From Costus lasius (taxonomy: Eukaryota; Streptophyta; Magnoliopsida; Zingiberales; Costaceae): a DNA stretch of 64,000 nt. Location of the stretch: NCBI GenBank assembly GCA_027563935.2, contig CM050450.1, positions 31,297,439 through 31,361,438 on the forward strand, in the 5' to 3' direction. The notes under the pieces were generated by a model. The model had not been told where the DNA came from, made no database searches, and saw nothing but the letters and a program-made list of their open reading frames with translations. The translations under genes and the position numbers were made by a program. Of this stretch, positions 62,483 to 64,000 are shown in pieces. Every line of letters starts with the position of its first letter. The first letter of the stretch is position 1.

Positions 62483-64000
62483 GGTGTTCGTTGCTGCAGG
62501 TATCTACAACAATGCAAGAACAGCAAGGTCAGTATCAATGTTAAGAATCAATCAGGACTTAAGAAAGATTCTTTTTCTCACTATTTTATCTGGCTGAAAA
62601 ATCCAGCAAAACAGCCCGAAAGAGTAGAACTCTTTTAGTGAGATGGGATCCAGATTTCATACTTGGTCTCCGCGTCCCGCTCAGGCGAGATAAGATGCAC
62701 AGAGAGTACAAGCACTAATCTCTGGTAGGCTGTCCCAGCCAATCGCCAACCCGTGCGATTCCCCTTCATCTGGGCAATCCAGCAGACTGTGCCAACTGAG
62801 TTGGTACAACACAGTCTCTGACCCCACAGATGGCTGCCTCCATGTGCTACCATATGCGTCACATATGTAGCCTACATGGTCAAGCTGACCCGACCTACTC
62901 CCTGGACCACCACGTGCTATGCTGAGCAACGAGAAGCGATAAATCCCTTCTCTGTAACACGCAGGTGTAATCCCGCACCGTCTGAAGATAGATGGACGTG
63001 CCCACTGAGTGGGTACAACACGGCTCCAACGATAGTCAGAACAGTGAGGTTTCGCGTCAGAAGGCATACGAGCTTGATATTTCAGCGTTGGATTTTAACG
63101 GTCTTTTATCTTCTTCACTATCATGCAATTCCTATGGTGATAGCAGAAGATAAATTAATCATGCAATTCTAATATTTAAACAATAAAAGAAAGCATGGAT
63201 CTTATGTGGTAAACGCCCATGAAACCTAAGTAAGACCTTAATTAACTTAAGTCTTCACTTGATTTTCTTCATGGGTCTTTAGCTGCTCATTTGGCCCAAA
63301 CCAGGGCCCAAGCGCCATCTGCAGCTCAGGTGCGCCCACCAGGGAAAATGCGCCTGGTCCCAGAGTCGAACCCTGGACCTCCCACCTGGTCAAGCCACTG
63401 CTGCATGCGCCTCTGCCAAGTGTGCTCTGTGCTCTTGTCTGATTAATTTACAAATTAATCTATCTAGACAAGATTGACACGCAGGTCAATTACATTTTAT
63501 AAATTAAATAGAAGGTGATGCGCAGATCACAATTAAAAATAATTTACAAAATGATTCCAGGCATGCAGGCCCCAGCACAGCACACATTAAACATGGGCAG
63601 CCCACATAAGACTAAATAAACATACATATGGCATCATACATCATGTGATCCAATCAAGAAAATTAAATTTTTGAAAAACCCCATAGGCATCAATTTTAAT
63701 TTCCTTATTTGCCCTACATCCTTACAACGGTCCATTACTAGGGATCCACTCATCAAACCTAGTCAGATCCTGTGCCCTTACATGCACCAAGTCCTAACTG
63801 ACTTGAGTCGACCAAAAGGTCAACAATGCATGCGTCAAGGGCTGAACGACCACAATGAGGTCTGGCAAGCGGGTGTGACCCCGGGCCTAACTCATGTGCG
63901 TTCATAGGTTGTCTCAATCAGACATCGCTACACGCCTGTCTGCAGTCGACCTATAGCCATCTGATGCTTGCGCACAGATGCTATCTGGTCGACCCATCAA
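62483..64000 (-). other. Copia-4 leader (partial) with hairpins and tRNA-like segment
   Basis: Hairpin 2 is at 62785-62816 and hairpin 1 at 62994-63027 (minus strand), with the same cores and TTGTA bulge as the other copies. The tRNA-like segment lies at about 63345-63402, with the B-box-like GGTTCGACTCT at 63362-63372. The leader runs off the window before the primer-binding site. Confidence 0.7.

Larger units (their letters stand above)
56905..64000 (-). mobile_element. Copia-4: Ty1/copia retrotransposon, minus strand, 5' end outside window
   Basis: Reading from the right on the minus strand there are leader, gag-pol, polypurine tract and 3' LTR. The 5' LTR and primer-binding site should lie roughly 300 bp to 2 kb past the window end, judging from copia-3. 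It shares the 57-bp leader segment with copia-3 and so belongs to that subfamily. Its LTR is more diverged from copia-3 than copia-1 is from copia-2. The probable target site is GTGCA, just left of 56905, which cannot be confirmed here. Confidence 0.94.

Overview
The window is nuclear DNA from a flowering plant. It contains a degraded plant serine carboxypeptidase-like gene with spliceosomal introns, and almost everything else is nested LTR retrotransposons of the Ty1/copia and Ty3/gypsy superfamilies. The copia primer-binding sites match plant initiator tRNA-Met. No bacterial, organellar, rRNA, tRNA or CRISPR feature was found. The species cannot be fixed from the sequence alone.

Layout. At 1-1637 lies a broken copia gag-pol fragment, followed by AT-rich DNA with a 22-bp tandem repeat. 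From 2511 to 6197 is a second copia family ('family 2'): an inverted partial LTR, an RT/RNase H fragment and a full 1.9-kb 3' LTR. At 6198-17897 are the end and LTR of a Tat/Athila-like gypsy element, split by copia-1 (7793-16955, target duplication ACTGC). The interval 17898-28494 is the only old, low-copy stretch. It holds a dispersed 0.6-kb repeat in two copies, relic LTRs and the carboxypeptidase-like pseudogene (20839-23142, minus strand, eight exons). From 28495 to 38971 a family-2 5' LTR is split by copia-2 (29209-38292, target duplication GCTTG), the only element with an uninterrupted gag-pol reading frame (1294 codons). The family-2 leader is then broken by a minus-strand gypsy element (about 39768-46062) with a decayed gag-pol. 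That element ends at a third LTR of the family-2 lineage ('LTR3', 46063-46862 and 55974-56904). LTR3 is split by copia-3 (46863-55968, target duplication GTTTA) and interrupted again by copia-4 (56905 to beyond 64000, minus strand).

Copia-1 to copia-4 are one recently active family. They have 1.67-1.70 kb LTRs that are nearly identical within an element, 5-bp target duplications on the three complete copies, a PBS TGGTATCAGAGC, a long 1.8-kb leader, one gag-pol frame and the polypurine tract AAGTGGGAGA. Copies 1 and 2 form one subfamily, and copies 3 and 4 another. Copia-2 could in principle supply proteins to the others. Copia-1 has a 4-bp frameshift, copia-3 a nonsense codon in integrase, and copia-4 a nonsense codon 18 residues before the normal end.

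Points worth a second look: a pair of covarying hairpins conserved in the copia leader; a 57-bp tRNA-like segment present in only one subfamily; candidate splice sites bracketing the leader; all four copia insertions lying inside other LTRs; two inverted-LTR arrangements that could make hairpin RNA; nonsense mutations in CHG context within the transposons; and a carboxypeptidase-like gene killed by a partial exon duplication and stop codons.
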